A DNA stretch of 64,000 nt, taken from NCBI GenBank assembly GCA_018267155.1, contig JAFDZE010000046.1:1-64000 (forward strand). Direction: 5' to 3'. The notes below the pieces were generated by a model. It had not been told where the DNA came from. It worked only from the letters and a program-made list of their open reading frames with translations, and searched no databases. Position numbers and translations under genes: made by a program. Positions 1 through 8,939 of this stretch are shown here, piece after piece. Position 1 is the first letter of the stretch, and the number at the start of each line of letters is the position of its first letter. This DNA comes from Bacteroidota bacterium (lineage in GTDB: Bacteria; Bacteroidota; Bacteroidia; Flavobacteriales_F; PHOS-HE28).

Positions 1-1386
1 CCGCTCACGCTGCTGCTGGGCCTGCACGCCTACCTCGGCCGGTACGCGCACCCCATGGCCGATGACTTCTCCTATGCGCTGAAAGATATTTCCCTGGGTG
101 CGTGGAAGGCCGCCCTGTGGGAGTACCAGCACTGGAACGGCCGCTACGCGAGCAACTTCCTCGTGCTTTTCGGTCCCCTGCGTTCGGGTTTCGATGGTCT
201 TCCACTTTACCGGATGATCCCTGGGCTCCTGCTGGCGCTGACACTGGCCGGCGCCTACACGTTCATCCGAACGATCGGGCGCACGTTGCCCCGCACCGAT
301 GCCCTGATGCTCGCGCTCGTCCAGATCGCGCTCTTCACCCACCTGATGCCCGACTTGCCGGAGGGCTTCTACTGGTACACGGGTTCCGTTTCGTACCAGT
401 TGCCCAATGCGCTGAGCCTGTTCGCTGCGGCGCTGATCGTACGCGGATCGCGCGATGGGAAGCGGTGGGCGTACCTCGCGGCCGCTCCGCTCCTGTTCCT
501 TATCACAGGGTGCTGCGAGGTGAGCATGGTACTGGCGGTGATCGCCGTGCTGCTGTTGTACAGCGCGACCGCGATGCGCGGCCAAGGACCGTCCAACGGT
601 CTGCCATGGCTGCTGCTGGCAGCGCTCCTGGGCGCTCTTCTCATGATCCTGGCGCCCGGTAATGAAGGGCGAGGCGCGTTGTTCCCGGTCCGGCATCAAT
701 TCTTCCATTCGCTGGGTATGAGCGCACTGCAGTCCGTGCGCTTCAGCATCACGTGGGCCGCCTGCCCCGCGCTCTTGCTGGCCAGTGCGTTGTGGCTCCT
801 CCATCGCCAGCGGCTGGCGGCACACATCCCGGGGCTGGCCGATGGCTTCGGTCTGCGACCTTGGATGACCATCGCCGCGCTCGCGGGCGTCACCTTCCTG
901 TGCGCCTTCCCGGCGTACTGGAGTACGGGGATCCTCGGCCAGCACCGCACCATCAATACGGCGTGCTTCGTGTTCATCCCGCTCTGGTTCCTGAACCTCA
1001 GCGTGCTCGCCGCCCGGGTCCCCAGGGCCCGTTTGAGCGTACACCCCCGCGACCTGCCCCGCACCACCATCGCTTTCGTTGTGCTCGCCCTCATTGATCT
1101 CGGTCTTTCCGGCAACGGTGGCAAGGCCATGCGGGATATGTTCTCCGGGCGTGCCCAACGCTCAGATGCCCAATTATGGCAGCGGTACGACCTGCTCCGT
1201 GCGGCCGCCGCAACGCCCGAGGGCATCGCCGAGATCCCCCTGATCAAGGATCCGCCCAGCAGCATATACGTGCTGGATCTGCGCGGGCCCGACTTCCTGG
1301 TGAACCGGGACTACGCGGCCTGGTTCGGACTGAAGGAGGTGCGCATCCGTGGAACCGCCGGTACCGATCGCACGCGGCCGAACTGA
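1..1386 (+). CDS. Polytopic membrane protein, DUF6056-like (5' end outside window)
   Basis: The reading frame is open from the first base of the window, and the residues before the first ATG (position 55) look like the end of a membrane segment, so the true start probably lies upstream. The visible part has about ten hydrophobic segments. The early motifs ADDFSYA and NGRYASN, followed by a YWYTGS..YQLPN stretch, resemble the DUF6056 family of bacterial membrane proteins of unknown function, often found near surface-sugar genes. It converges on a glycosyltransferase gene with 45 nt between stops, which fits a role in cell-surface glycan assembly, but no reaction can be assigned. Family assignment is from motif memory only. 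Confidence 0.65.
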   Translation, partial: PLTLLLGLHAYLGRYAHPMADDFSYALKDISLGAWKAALWEYQHWNGRYASNFLVLFGPLRSGFDGLPLYRMIPGLLLALTLAGAYTFIRTIGRTLPRTDALMLALVQIALFTHLMPDLPEGFYWYTGSVSYQLPNALSLFAAALIVRGSRDGKRWAYLAAAPLLFLITGCCEVSMVLAVIAVLLLYSATAMRGQGPSNGLPWLLLAALLGALLMILAPGNEGRGALFPVRHQFFHSLGMSALQSVRFSITWAACPALLLASALWLLHRQRLAAHIPGLADGFGLRPWMTIAALAGVTFLCAFPAYWSTGILGQHRTINTACFVFIPLWFLNLSVLAARVPRARLSVHPRDLPRTTIAFVVLALIDLGLSGNGGKAMRDMFSGRAQRSDAQLWQRYDLLRAAAATPEGIAEIPLIKDPPSSIYVLDLRGPDFLVNRDYAAWFGLKEVRIRGTAGTDRTRPN

Positions 1387-1431
1387 GCCCATGTGCGGAT
1401 GCGATGACGCCGGGTCGCCATCACCGGTTGT

Positions 1432-2547
1432 TCAGAGCGATGCGGCGAAGGTTCCCAGCCGATCGGCGAAGCGACCCCACGAGAGCTCCTCGCGCAAGTG
1501 TGCGACGCGGGCACGACAGGCCGTTGCGAGATGTTCCGCGTGGAAGCGCCTGATGGCCTGCGCAATGTCGACCGCATCGGGGTGCGGAACGATGATGCCT
1601 GTTCGACCGTCCTCCACGGCTTCTTTCAGCCCCCCGACATCCGTAGCGATCACCGGCACCCCGAAATGGTACGCGATCGCCGTGATCCCGCTCTGTGTGG
1701 CACTCCTGTACGGCAGCACGACCGCGTCCGCAGCGCTGAAAAACACCGGCACTTCCGCATCCGCGATGTAGCGGATGTGATCCACCACGCGATCCTTCAA
1801 CCCGTTCCGGGCAATGGCCTCGTGGTACTTGCGCATGTCGCCGTAGGGCTCTCCGGCGATCACCAGCACATGGTCCGGCGGCAGTTCCGCCATCGCATCG
1901 ATCAGCAGATCAAGCCCCTTGTAATCGCGGATGAATCCGAAGAAGAGCGACACTTTCCGGTCCTCGGCGATACCCAGGCGCCTGCGTGCATCGGCCATGG
2001 GTACGGGTGGCCCGAAATGATCGTACAGCGGATGGGGCAGCAATGCCACCCGTGCATCCGGACGCAGGGCAAGCAGGTCCTCTTTGACCCGCTCACTCAT
2101 GGCGACGAAACCATCGTTGTGTTCCAAGAAGTACCGCGTAAAGGGCTTGTCGAAGAAACGTGGCTCGTGGGGGATGGCATTGTCCACGATGCTGATCACC
2201 TTGATCCCGCGATGCCGCAGTCCTTTCGCCACCGTGCCGAGCGAAGGACCGAAGAACGGCATCCAATAGCGCAGCACCGCCACATCCGGGGCTGTTGCCG
2301 CCATCGCACGCGCCGTTCGGCCCCAGGTCCAGGGCGCGATGCTGTCCAGCACACGTTCCGCATGTACCTGGTCGGGCGCATCCGTGTCGTACTGCGAGGT
2401 GCCGGGGAACAGCAGACCCGGGTACTGGCGTGTGAAGGTGAAGGCCGATACCTCCGAATTGCGACGAAGTTCCGTGACGAGTTCGGCACTGAACCGCGCG
2501 ATGCCCCCACGGTACGGGGGAAAGGCGGAGAGGAAGGCGAAGCGCAT
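1432..2547 (-). CDS. Glycosyltransferase, GT4 family (group 1)
   Basis: A 371-residue GT-B fold glycosyltransferase. The N-terminus has the Gly-rich loop YRGGIARF that follows a first beta strand in GT4 enzymes. The C-terminal half carries the nucleotide-sugar signature: FFGFIRDYKGLDLL, then PYRSATQSGITAIA and GVPVIATDVGGLKE. Such enzymes transfer a sugar from an activated nucleotide donor to a glycan or lipid acceptor on the cytoplasmic face of the membrane; the donor and acceptor cannot be read from the sequence. It is transcribed away from the YwqK-mnmA operon and toward the DUF6056-like gene. The start ATG at 2547 gives a first strand at the normal position. Confidence 0.85.
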   Translation of the reverse strand: MRFAFLSAFPPYRGGIARFSAELVTELRRNSEVSAFTFTRQYPGLLFPGTSQYDTDAPDQVHAERVLDSIAPWTWGRTARAMAATAPDVAVLRYWMPFFGPSLGTVAKGLRHRGIKVISIVDNAIPHEPRFFDKPFTRYFLEHNDGFVAMSERVKEDLLALRPDARVALLPHPLYDHFGPPVPMADARRRLGIAEDRKVSLFFGFIRDYKGLDLLIDAMAELPPDHVLVIAGEPYGDMRKYHEAIARNGLKDRVVDHIRYIADAEVPVFFSAADAVVLPYRSATQSGITAIAYHFGVPVIATDVGGLKEAVEDGRTGIIVPHPDAVDIAQAIRRFHAEHLATACRARVAHLREELSWGRFADRLGTFAASL

Positions 2548-2725
2548 CCGGAACGGCGAAGGCCTGCGATGGCTTTCGTTGCGGACAAAGATGCGGGAGC
2601 CCGGCAGACCTTTTGCACAGGATCATCCGGTCGCGCAAGCGCCACGAGGATCCCTCGCACATCGCGAACAACGGCGAATGCGCGTCCACAGCACGAATGG
2701 CCCTCTTCCTCCCGCGTTCACAAGG

Positions 2726-2733
2726 TACCTTTG
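2726..2733 (+). promoter_or_regulatory. Bacteroidota -7 promoter element TACCTTTG
   Basis: TACCTTTG is a perfect match to the TAnnTTTG consensus of the Bacteroidota housekeeping sigma factor. It lies 12 nt before the ATG of the YwqK-like gene and would drive the five-gene operon. No clear TTTG -33 element is visible. The 198-nt intergenic region (2548-2745) also has to hold the divergent promoter for the glycosyltransferase. Confidence 0.6.
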
Positions 2734-2745
2734 CCTCCAACCTGC

Positions 2746-3750
2746 ATGATCATCCGCACCTCATTCGCGCTGGCCTTCCTCACCGGTCCTGTCCTGGGCA
2801 TTATCGCACAGCCGCACTCCGCCATCAACCAGAAGGACGCGCAGGGCCGCAAACAAGGCCCATGGCAGCGCACATGGGCGGACAGTGACCAGATCCGCTA
2901 CGCGGGCCAGTTCAAGGATGACAAGCCCGTGGGCAACTTCAGCTACTTCAGCACTGCGGGCAAACTCGAGAGCATCCTGGCCTGGTACCCCGATGGCAAA
3001 GCCGCGCACGCCAAGCACTACCATCCGGATGGCAAGTTGATGGCCGAAGGAAGATATATCGGTGAACAGAAGGACAGCACCTGGAACTACTACGACGTCA
3101 ACGGGGCTCTGCGCTCCACCGAGCACTGGAAGAATGGCAAGTACCACGGCGAGCAGGAGGCCTACTTCGCCAACGGCAAGGTGGCCGAGCGTTGTGTATG
3201 GAAGGATGGTGAACGCAACGGCGAGTGCCAGCAATTCTTCGAGAATGGACAGGTACGCACCAGCACGACCTACGTGAACGGAGAGGCCAACGGTCCCATG
3301 CGCGTTCTCGCCGAGGACGGCAAGCCGGAGATCGAGGGCCAGTACGCCAAGGACCTGCGCAGCGGCCTCTGGAAGCACTACAATACCGACGGCAGCATCC
3401 TGATGCAGACGCTCTACGAAGCGGACAAGGTGGTGAAGGAGAAGAAGGAGAACGGGCTGTTCCGCACCTTCTATCCGGACGACCAGCTGATGAAGGAGGA
3501 GACGTACAAACACGGCAAGCGCCACGGGACCTTCACCGAGTACCACGACAACGGCCGCTGGACGATGCGCCCCACGAAGGTGGGACCGGACGGTGCCGAG
3601 AAGAATGATACCGAACGCGTGCTGGAGGGGCAGACCAAAAAGCGCGAGGGCCAGTACAAGAATGATCTGCAGGAAGGTGAGTGGAAGGAATGGGACGAAA
3701 AAGGCAAGCTGATCGGCACCACGGTGTACAAGGCCGGGGTCGCCCAATGA
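2746..3750 (+). CDS. Secreted MORN-repeat protein, YwqK family
   Basis: 334 residues with a short N-terminal signal peptide (hydrophobic to about residue 20, ending near IIAQP). The body is a string of about ten MORN-like units with the pattern DGK...GxY/W..G...GxW..Y...G, for example KNGKYHGEQEAYFANGK and KHGKRHGTFTEYHDNG. This repeat is annotated in databases as the YwqK antitoxin family, but in Bacteroidota such proteins are exported and have no proven antitoxin role. It is the first gene of a packed operon with mnmA 13 nt downstream. The ATG at 2746 was chosen because it begins the signal peptide and follows the TACCTTTG element; the frame is open upstream without coding character. Confidence 0.8.
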   Translation: MIIRTSFALAFLTGPVLGIIAQPHSAINQKDAQGRKQGPWQRTWADSDQIRYAGQFKDDKPVGNFSYFSTAGKLESILAWYPDGKAAHAKHYHPDGKLMAEGRYIGEQKDSTWNYYDVNGALRSTEHWKNGKYHGEQEAYFANGKVAERCVWKDGERNGECQQFFENGQVRTSTTYVNGEANGPMRVLAEDGKPEIEGQYAKDLRSGLWKHYNTDGSILMQTLYEADKVVKEKKENGLFRTFYPDDQLMKEETYKHGKRHGTFTEYHDNGRWTMRPTKVGPDGAEKNDTERVLEGQTKKREGQYKNDLQEGEWKEWDEKGKLIGTTVYKAGVAQ

Positions 3751-3763
3751 CAAGGACAACCCC

Positions 3764-4888
3764 ATGAGCCGGAACGGTCGCATCCTGGTGGCCATGAGCG
3801 GGGGCGTGGACAGCTCCGTGGCCGCGCTGCTGTTGCACGAGCAAGGCCACGAGGTGGTGGGCGTCACCATGAAGACCTGGGACTATGCCGAGGGCGGAGC
3901 GGGCAAGCGCATCACGGGCTGCTGCGACCTGGACAGCATCAACGACGCGCGCGAACTGGCGGTGACCCTGGGATTCCAGCACATCATCCTGGACATCAGG
4001 GAGGAATTCGGCAGCAGCATCATCGGGAACTTCACCGATGAGTACATGGCGGGCCGCACACCCAACCCGTGCGTGCTGTGCAACACCTTCATCAAGTGGG
4101 AGGCCCTGCTGAAACGGGCCGATATGATGGACTGCGAACTGATCGCCACCGGGCACTACGCCAACGTACGGCACGAGAACGACCGCTGGGTGGTGAGCAA
4201 GGGCCGCGACGAGAGCAAGGACCAGAGCTACGTGCTGTGGGGCCTGGAACAGAAGAACCTCGCCCGCACGCGATTCCCCGTGGGGCACTACCGAAAAACA
4301 GAGATACGGGAAATGGCCGCCAAGAGCGGCTTCGGGCGTCTGGCCCAGAAGAGCGAGAGCTACGAGATCTGCTTCATCCCCGACAACGACTACCGGGGCT
4401 TCCTCAAACGGAAGATGCCCGCCTCCTTCGCGAAGCTGGCCCATGGCAAGCTCGTGGACACGGACGGCACCGTGCTGGGCGAGCACGACGGTTATCCCTT
4501 CTTCACCATCGGCCAGCGCAAGGGCCTGGGCATCGCCACCGGTACCCCACTGTACGTTACCGATATACGTCCGGACACCAACACCGTGGTCCTGGGCGGC
4601 AAGCACGACCTGCTGAAACAGACCGCCTGGGTGCGCGAACCCAACTTCCAGAAGATCCCCGCCCTCACCGGCGAAATGGAAGCGATCACCAGGATCCGGT
4701 ACAAGGACAAGGGCACCCCCAGCACGATCAGTATGGCCAACGGGGCCGACGGCCGGACCGGTCAACACGTGAAAGTTGAATTCCATGCTCCCGTAGGAGG
4801 CATCGCACCGGGGCAGAGTGCCGTCTTTTACGAAGGGAACGACCTGCTCGGTGGCGGTTTCATCGACAGGGAGCCCGCGCACCCATGA
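3764..4888 (+). CDS. mnmA: tRNA 2-thiouridine(34) synthase MnmA
   Basis: 374 residues, the normal length of MnmA. It thiolates U34 of tRNAs for Lys, Glu and Gln in the cytoplasm, using ATP to adenylate the base and sulfur from a persulfide relay. The PP-loop SGGVDSS is at residues 12-18. The first catalytic Cys is C102 in NPCVLC, and the second lies in SYEICFIPD near residue 205. The motif GHYANV and the C-terminal beta-barrel segments (FFTIGQRKGLG, VREPNFQ) are all present. It follows the YwqK-like gene by 13 nt, and its stop overlaps the next start as ATGA, so it is translationally coupled to the lipoprotein gene. Confidence 0.97.
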   Translation: MSRNGRILVAMSGGVDSSVAALLLHEQGHEVVGVTMKTWDYAEGGAGKRITGCCDLDSINDARELAVTLGFQHIILDIREEFGSSIIGNFTDEYMAGRTPNPCVLCNTFIKWEALLKRADMMDCELIATGHYANVRHENDRWVVSKGRDESKDQSYVLWGLEQKNLARTRFPVGHYRKTEIREMAAKSGFGRLAQKSESYEICFIPDNDYRGFLKRKMPASFAKLAHGKLVDTDGTVLGEHDGYPFFTIGQRKGLGIATGTPLYVTDIRPDTNTVVLGGKHDLLKQTAWVREPNFQKIPALTGEMEAITRIRYKDKGTPSTISMANGADGRTGQHVKVEFHAPVGGIAPGQSAVFYEGNDLLGGGFIDREPAHP

Positions 4889-5565
4889 ACCACCGCCCCC
4901 ACTTCCTCCTGCTGCTCGCCGCAGTGCTCACACTCGTGGCATGCCGGGAGGACGAACCCGCCGAAGCGGACATCGGCCATGCCTACTTCCCCGTGAACAT
5001 CGGGCACTGGGTGGAGTACCATGTGGACAGCATCCGGCAGCACTCGGACAACAACACCGCGCCTGACACGGTGGTCTACAGTTTCGACATCCGTGAAGAG
5101 CTAGTGGAACAACTGACCGACAACGAAGGCCGCCCCGTGCAACGCATCCTCCGCACCACCCGCGATGGCAACGGCAACTGGATCCCCAAGGACGTGTGGT
5201 GGCAGGCGCGCGAGCAGGTCCGGGGCGAACGTACCGAGGAGAACATGCGCCGGGTGAAACTCTATTTCCCCCCGCGCACGGGCACCCGATGGAACACCAA
5301 TGCGCGCAATACCGACGATGCGTTCGAGATCGGCTACACGTCTGTGGATCAGCCGTACAGCGTGAACGGCCTCAACTTCGAGAACACGGTGACGGTCGAG
5401 GGCACCTACCCGCCCAATCCGTTCATCACCCGGAATTACCGGGAGCGCTGGGCCAAGGGCGTCGGTTTGATCGAGCACGAGGTGGACAGCATCAATGACC
5501 AGCACTCCCTCGGGTACAACCGGTTCTATGTCCGCTATACGATCACCGCATACGGCGATCAATAA
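4885..5565 (+). CDS. Hypothetical lipoprotein
   Basis: 226 residues with a lipoprotein signal peptide: a basic and hydrophobic start and a lipobox LVAC with the lipidated Cys near residue 20, followed by an acidic REDEPAEAD stretch. The mature part opens with YFPVNIGHWVEYHVDSI, a pattern common in Bacteroidota lipoproteins of unknown function, and is predicted to be beta-rich. It starts inside the mnmA stop codon (ATGA) and its TAA overlaps the next ATG (TAATG), so it sits in the middle of a coupled operon. No enzymatic motif is recognised. Confidence 0.85.
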   Translation: MNHRPHFLLLLAAVLTLVACREDEPAEADIGHAYFPVNIGHWVEYHVDSIRQHSDNNTAPDTVVYSFDIREELVEQLTDNEGRPVQRILRTTRDGNGNWIPKDVWWQAREQVRGERTEENMRRVKLYFPPRTGTRWNTNARNTDDAFEIGYTSVDQPYSVNGLNFENTVTVEGTYPPNPFITRNYRERWAKGVGLIEHEVDSINDQHSLGYNRFYVRYTITAYGDQ

Positions 5566-7208
5566 TGATACCACGCGGCATCCTGCTGTGCATCCTCCTC
5601 CCTGTGCTGGTGACGACCAGTGCACAGAGCCCTCCCACCACTTATCTCATCCGCTTCAACAACAAGAGCGGTACGCCCTTCGCTCCCGATGCTCCCGAAG
5701 CGTTCCTGTCGCCCCGCGCAATAGACCGCCGTGCCGTCCAGGGCATATCGGTGGACTCGACGGACCTGCCCGTGGATCCGGTATACATCACCACGGTACT
5801 GGCACAAGGGGACGTGCAACTCGTGAACCGGAGCAAGTGGTTCAACGCCATCACCGTCCGCACTTCCGATACGGTCGCGCTGGCCGCCATCGGTGAACTG
5901 CCCTTCGTTACCCAGGTCGTATTGACACGAAGGCTCCATGGCCCCGCGCCTGATGCCGGCAAATTCACCCGCCCAATGGATGCGCGGGGCGGCCGTGGCG
6001 GTGGCGATGCGGACTACGGGCCATCGTTCAACCAGCTCGCCCTGATGAACGGGCAGGTACTGCACGAACTCGATGCGCGGGGCCAGGGCATGCTGATCGG
6101 CGTGCTTGATTCGGGCTTTGACGGTGTTGATTCGTTGCCGGCCTTCGCGGAACTGCGCGATCGCGGCGGGATCACGCTCACGCGCGATATGGTGGAACAT
6201 GACGGTGACGTGTACGCCGACCATTGGCATGGCCGCTCTGTTCTATCCTGCATGGCAGGGATCATTCAGGGGCAGCTGATCGGTTCGGCACCCGACGCCG
6301 ACTACGTGCTCCTGCGCAGCGAGGACGCGGGTACCGAGAATCTGGTGGAGGAGGACAACTGGATCGCGGCCGCCGAACTGGCCGACAGCATCGGCTGCGA
6401 TGTGATCAACACCTCGCTGGGCTACACCGTGTTCGACGACTCGTTGCTGAACCATGCGTACGCGGACATGAACGGGACCACGACGCGCATCAGCATCGCA
6501 GCGGGCATGGCCGCGCAAAAGGGCATGATCCCCGTCTGCAGTGCGGGCAATTCCGGCGAGACCGCATGGTACCACATCGGGGCACCGGCCGATGCCATCG
6601 ACATCCTCGCCGTGGGCGCGGTGAACAGCGATGGTCAATCGGCAGCCTTCAGCTCCCGTGGACCCAGTGCTGACGGCCGCGTGAAACCAGACGTGTGCGC
6701 GGTGGGTGAGGGCGCGATCGGCCTGCGACTGGAAGGGGACAGCATCGCGGCGATCAACGGCACCTCATTCGCCGCACCCATCCTGGCCGGCATGGTGGCC
6801 TGCCTCTGGCAGTTGCATCCCGATCGTTCCGCCCACGACATCATGTTCGCCGTTCGCAGCAGCGCGCATCTCTGGTCCGACCCCAACGACAGCTTGGGCT
6901 ACGGCATCCCCGACTTCCAACAGGCGCACGACCATCTCACCCTGACCAGTGGCATACCCGGAACACCGGATCATCATGGGATCATCGCTTATCCCCTCCC
7001 CTTTGTTGACCACCTCACGGTGATGGTGCCCGATGGCGATGGTAACCGGGCGGCCCTGCACGATCCCATGGGCCGGATCGTGTGGTCGGCACCGGTATCC
7101 GGAACCGGTCCTGTTACGCTTTCCGATGCCGCACTCCGGACATTGGCGCCGGGTGCGTACATCCTGCGCGTCCGGGGCCATTCCAGCATGGTGGTGAAAG
7201 GGGACTGA
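5565..7208 (+). CDS. Subtilisin-like serine protease (S8) with T9SS sorting domain
   Basis: 547 residues. A signal peptide ends near residue 20 (TTSAQ). The S8 catalytic triad is visible: D182 in GVLDSGFDG, H222 in DHWHGRS and S401 in NGTSFAAP, with the oxyanion Asn probably in CSAGNSG near residue 329. The last 75 residues, beginning YPLPFVDHLTV and ending with LAPGAYILRV, form a type A T9SS C-terminal domain, so the enzyme should cross the outer membrane and be released or anchored at the surface. The gene starts in the lipoprotein stop (TAATG) and its own stop overlaps aat (TGATG). Confidence 0.92.
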   Translation: MIPRGILLCILLPVLVTTSAQSPPTTYLIRFNNKSGTPFAPDAPEAFLSPRAIDRRAVQGISVDSTDLPVDPVYITTVLAQGDVQLVNRSKWFNAITVRTSDTVALAAIGELPFVTQVVLTRRLHGPAPDAGKFTRPMDARGGRGGGDADYGPSFNQLALMNGQVLHELDARGQGMLIGVLDSGFDGVDSLPAFAELRDRGGITLTRDMVEHDGDVYADHWHGRSVLSCMAGIIQGQLIGSAPDADYVLLRSEDAGTENLVEEDNWIAAAELADSIGCDVINTSLGYTVFDDSLLNHAYADMNGTTTRISIAAGMAAQKGMIPVCSAGNSGETAWYHIGAPADAIDILAVGAVNSDGQSAAFSSRGPSADGRVKPDVCAVGEGAIGLRLEGDSIAAINGTSFAAPILAGMVACLWQLHPDRSAHDIMFAVRSSAHLWSDPNDSLGYGIPDFQQAHDHLTLTSGIPGTPDHHGIIAYPLPFVDHLTVMVPDGDGNRAALHDPMGRIVWSAPVSGTGPVTLSDAALRTLAPGAYILRVRGHSSMVVKGD

Positions 7209-7783
7209 TGCCCACCGAAGAACCCGGGCTCTCCACGGAGATCCTGCTCGCTGCGTATCGCCGCGGGCGATTCCCCATGACGCATGAGGATGGAGAACTG
7301 TACTGGCACGACCCCGATCCGCGCGCCATTTTCCCCCTGGAAGCGCTGCACCCCAATGCACGGCTGCGCTCCTACATCCGATCGCACGGCTACTCCTGCA
7401 CGATCAATACCTGCTTTGAGATGGTGATGCGCGCATGCGCCGACCGGCCGGAGAAATGGATCAATGAGCGGATGATCCAGGGATACACCGCCCTGCACCG
7501 CATGGGTTGCGCACTGAGCGTGGAAACCTGGCACGAGGGCGAGCTCGTTGGCGGCTTGTACGGGGTGGCCATCAACCATGCCTTCTTCGGCGAGAGCATG
7601 TTCAGCAGAGCGACCAATGCCAGCAAGGCCGCATTCTACCGGCTGGCGGAGTATCTGCGCAGGTCCTCATTCAGCCTGTTCGATACCCAGTACATCAACC
7701 CGCACACCCGTTCGTTGGGAGCCATCGAGGTGCCGCGCGCCGAGTTCCGCCAGATGTTGATGGCCGCCACGGAGGCGCGCTGA
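7208..7783 (+). CDS. aat: Leucyl/phenylalanyl-tRNA-protein transferase
   Basis: 191 residues, shorter than the E. coli enzyme (about 234) but usual for the compact form. Aat moves Leu or Phe from aminoacyl-tRNA to proteins with N-terminal Arg or Lys, marking them for ClpS/ClpAP. Diagnostic motifs: RRGRFPM near the N-terminus, YWHDPDPRAIFPL, FGESMFSRATNASKAAF, and FDTQYINPHTRSLGA. The ATG at 7208 overlaps the protease stop (TGATG). A longer in-frame start at 7082 was rejected because its extra residues lie within the protease CDS and do not resemble the family. Confidence 0.95.
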   Translation: MPTEEPGLSTEILLAAYRRGRFPMTHEDGELYWHDPDPRAIFPLEALHPNARLRSYIRSHGYSCTINTCFEMVMRACADRPEKWINERMIQGYTALHRMGCALSVETWHEGELVGGLYGVAINHAFFGESMFSRATNASKAAFYRLAEYLRRSSFSLFDTQYINPHTRSLGAIEVPRAEFRQMLMAATEAR

Positions 7784-7795
7784 GCCATGGTGGGC

Positions 7796-8815
7796 TCACG
7801 AACCGCCCATGTGCAGCTCGAACAAGGTGTAAGATCCGTACGGCTCGGCACCGGGCAGGCGCATGCCTCGGCGCAACGGTCCGTCGTCCGTGCGCATGAA
7901 CGCGTGGATCACGCTCGTGAAGCCCAGCTCAGCGGCACTTTGCTCCAACTTGCGCAACAGGTGCGTACCCAGCCCCTGGGGTGCATCCTTCCTCCGGGCC
8001 GATGCATGTACCACCGATCCGGTACGATCCGGACTGAACATATCGGGCACCGCGAAGATGAAGCCAAGCAGGTCGTCCTTCTTGTCCACCGCCATCAGGA
8101 CCAGTCGCGGCACCAGCAGGTGGCCCATCCGGTGGTATTTGAACACGAACTCCTCCACGGTGATCGGGGTGTACAAGGGCTCATTCTTGTACGCTTCGAT
8201 GCTGAACCGGCCGATCAGCGCCAGTTCCTGCACGAGCCTGGCCTTGTTCAGCGGTCGCACAGCGATGCCCGCATTGGCCAAGTCCTCGTCCCGGAACCGG
8301 ATGGACAGCGCGTCCACCGCCAGTTCGCGATCGATGCGGGATATGTAGCGAACGAGCGGTACAAAACCCTCCGCACGCCATTGCTCCGGATAGTAGGCGT
8401 GGTGGTACGGCTCCATGAAAAAGCGCGGGCGATCGTTCTTATCGCTGAAGCGGTGACTGTTCCAGATGCTGCCCTCCATGGGCCCGATGATCCGATGGAC
8501 CCGGTATTTGCGGGCCGTATCGCGCACTTCGGAGAACAGCTTGCGTGCCACGACGGGATCTTCCACGCACTCGTAACTGCCCACGAATGCGGTACGCGTT
8601 CCGGTCTGCTGGCCCGTATCGAGATAGAACGCGCATCGGGCCACCGCGCGGCCGTCGTCGACCACCACCACGCAGGCCACCAGATCCTTCGCCTCCGGTT
8701 CGTGGCCACCTTTGGATCGTGGGCCGCCCGGCTCGTAGCAATTGCTCACCACTTCCTGGAACAGCGAGAAGTCCGCAGCGCCGGGCATGGTGATGATGGT
8801 GTTGAGCGCGGGCAT
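7796..8815 (-). CDS. GNAT-like N-acetyltransferase family protein
   Basis: 339 residues from the ATG at 8815. The protein resembles the YghO-like group of large GNAT-fold proteins: an N-terminal half with CVVVVDDGRAVARCAFYLD and FVGSYECVEDPVVARKLF, a signature IIGPMEGSIWNSHRF, and a C-terminal acetyl-CoA-binding region around GLGTHLLRKLEQSAAELGFTS, where helix alpha3 and the pyrophosphate loop are expected. Substrate unknown. It lies downstream of the Kdo cluster on the same strand and may be co-transcribed; an upstream TTG at 8911 would place it 28 nt after the kdsC-type gene. It converges on aat with 12 nt between stops. Confidence 0.7.
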   Translation of the reverse strand: MPALNTIITMPGAADFSLFQEVVSNCYEPGGPRSKGGHEPEAKDLVACVVVVDDGRAVARCAFYLDTGQQTGTRTAFVGSYECVEDPVVARKLFSEVRDTARKYRVHRIIGPMEGSIWNSHRFSDKNDRPRFFMEPYHHAYYPEQWRAEGFVPLVRYISRIDRELAVDALSIRFRDEDLANAGIAVRPLNKARLVQELALIGRFSIEAYKNEPLYTPITVEEFVFKYHRMGHLLVPRLVLMAVDKKDDLLGFIFAVPDMFSPDRTGSVVHASARRKDAPQGLGTHLLRKLEQSAAELGFTSVIHAFMRTDDGPLRRGMRLPGAEPYGSYTLFELHMGGS

Positions 8816-8939
8816 GCAGGCGGGTGCGGGCGGTAATTCGCGAACGCCAATATCGCGATCGGGACCGCAGCCATCGCCGGGCCGGTGGAAAAGATATACC
8901 GGACGGTCCAACCTGAGCGGTTGGCCGACGCGGTCGCTT

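Noticed and set aside
2746-3750. Functional antitoxin role for the YwqK-family gene
   Set aside because: The name comes from database habit. The protein is secreted and MORN-like and has no toxin gene beside it, so I do not call a toxin-antitoxin pair here.
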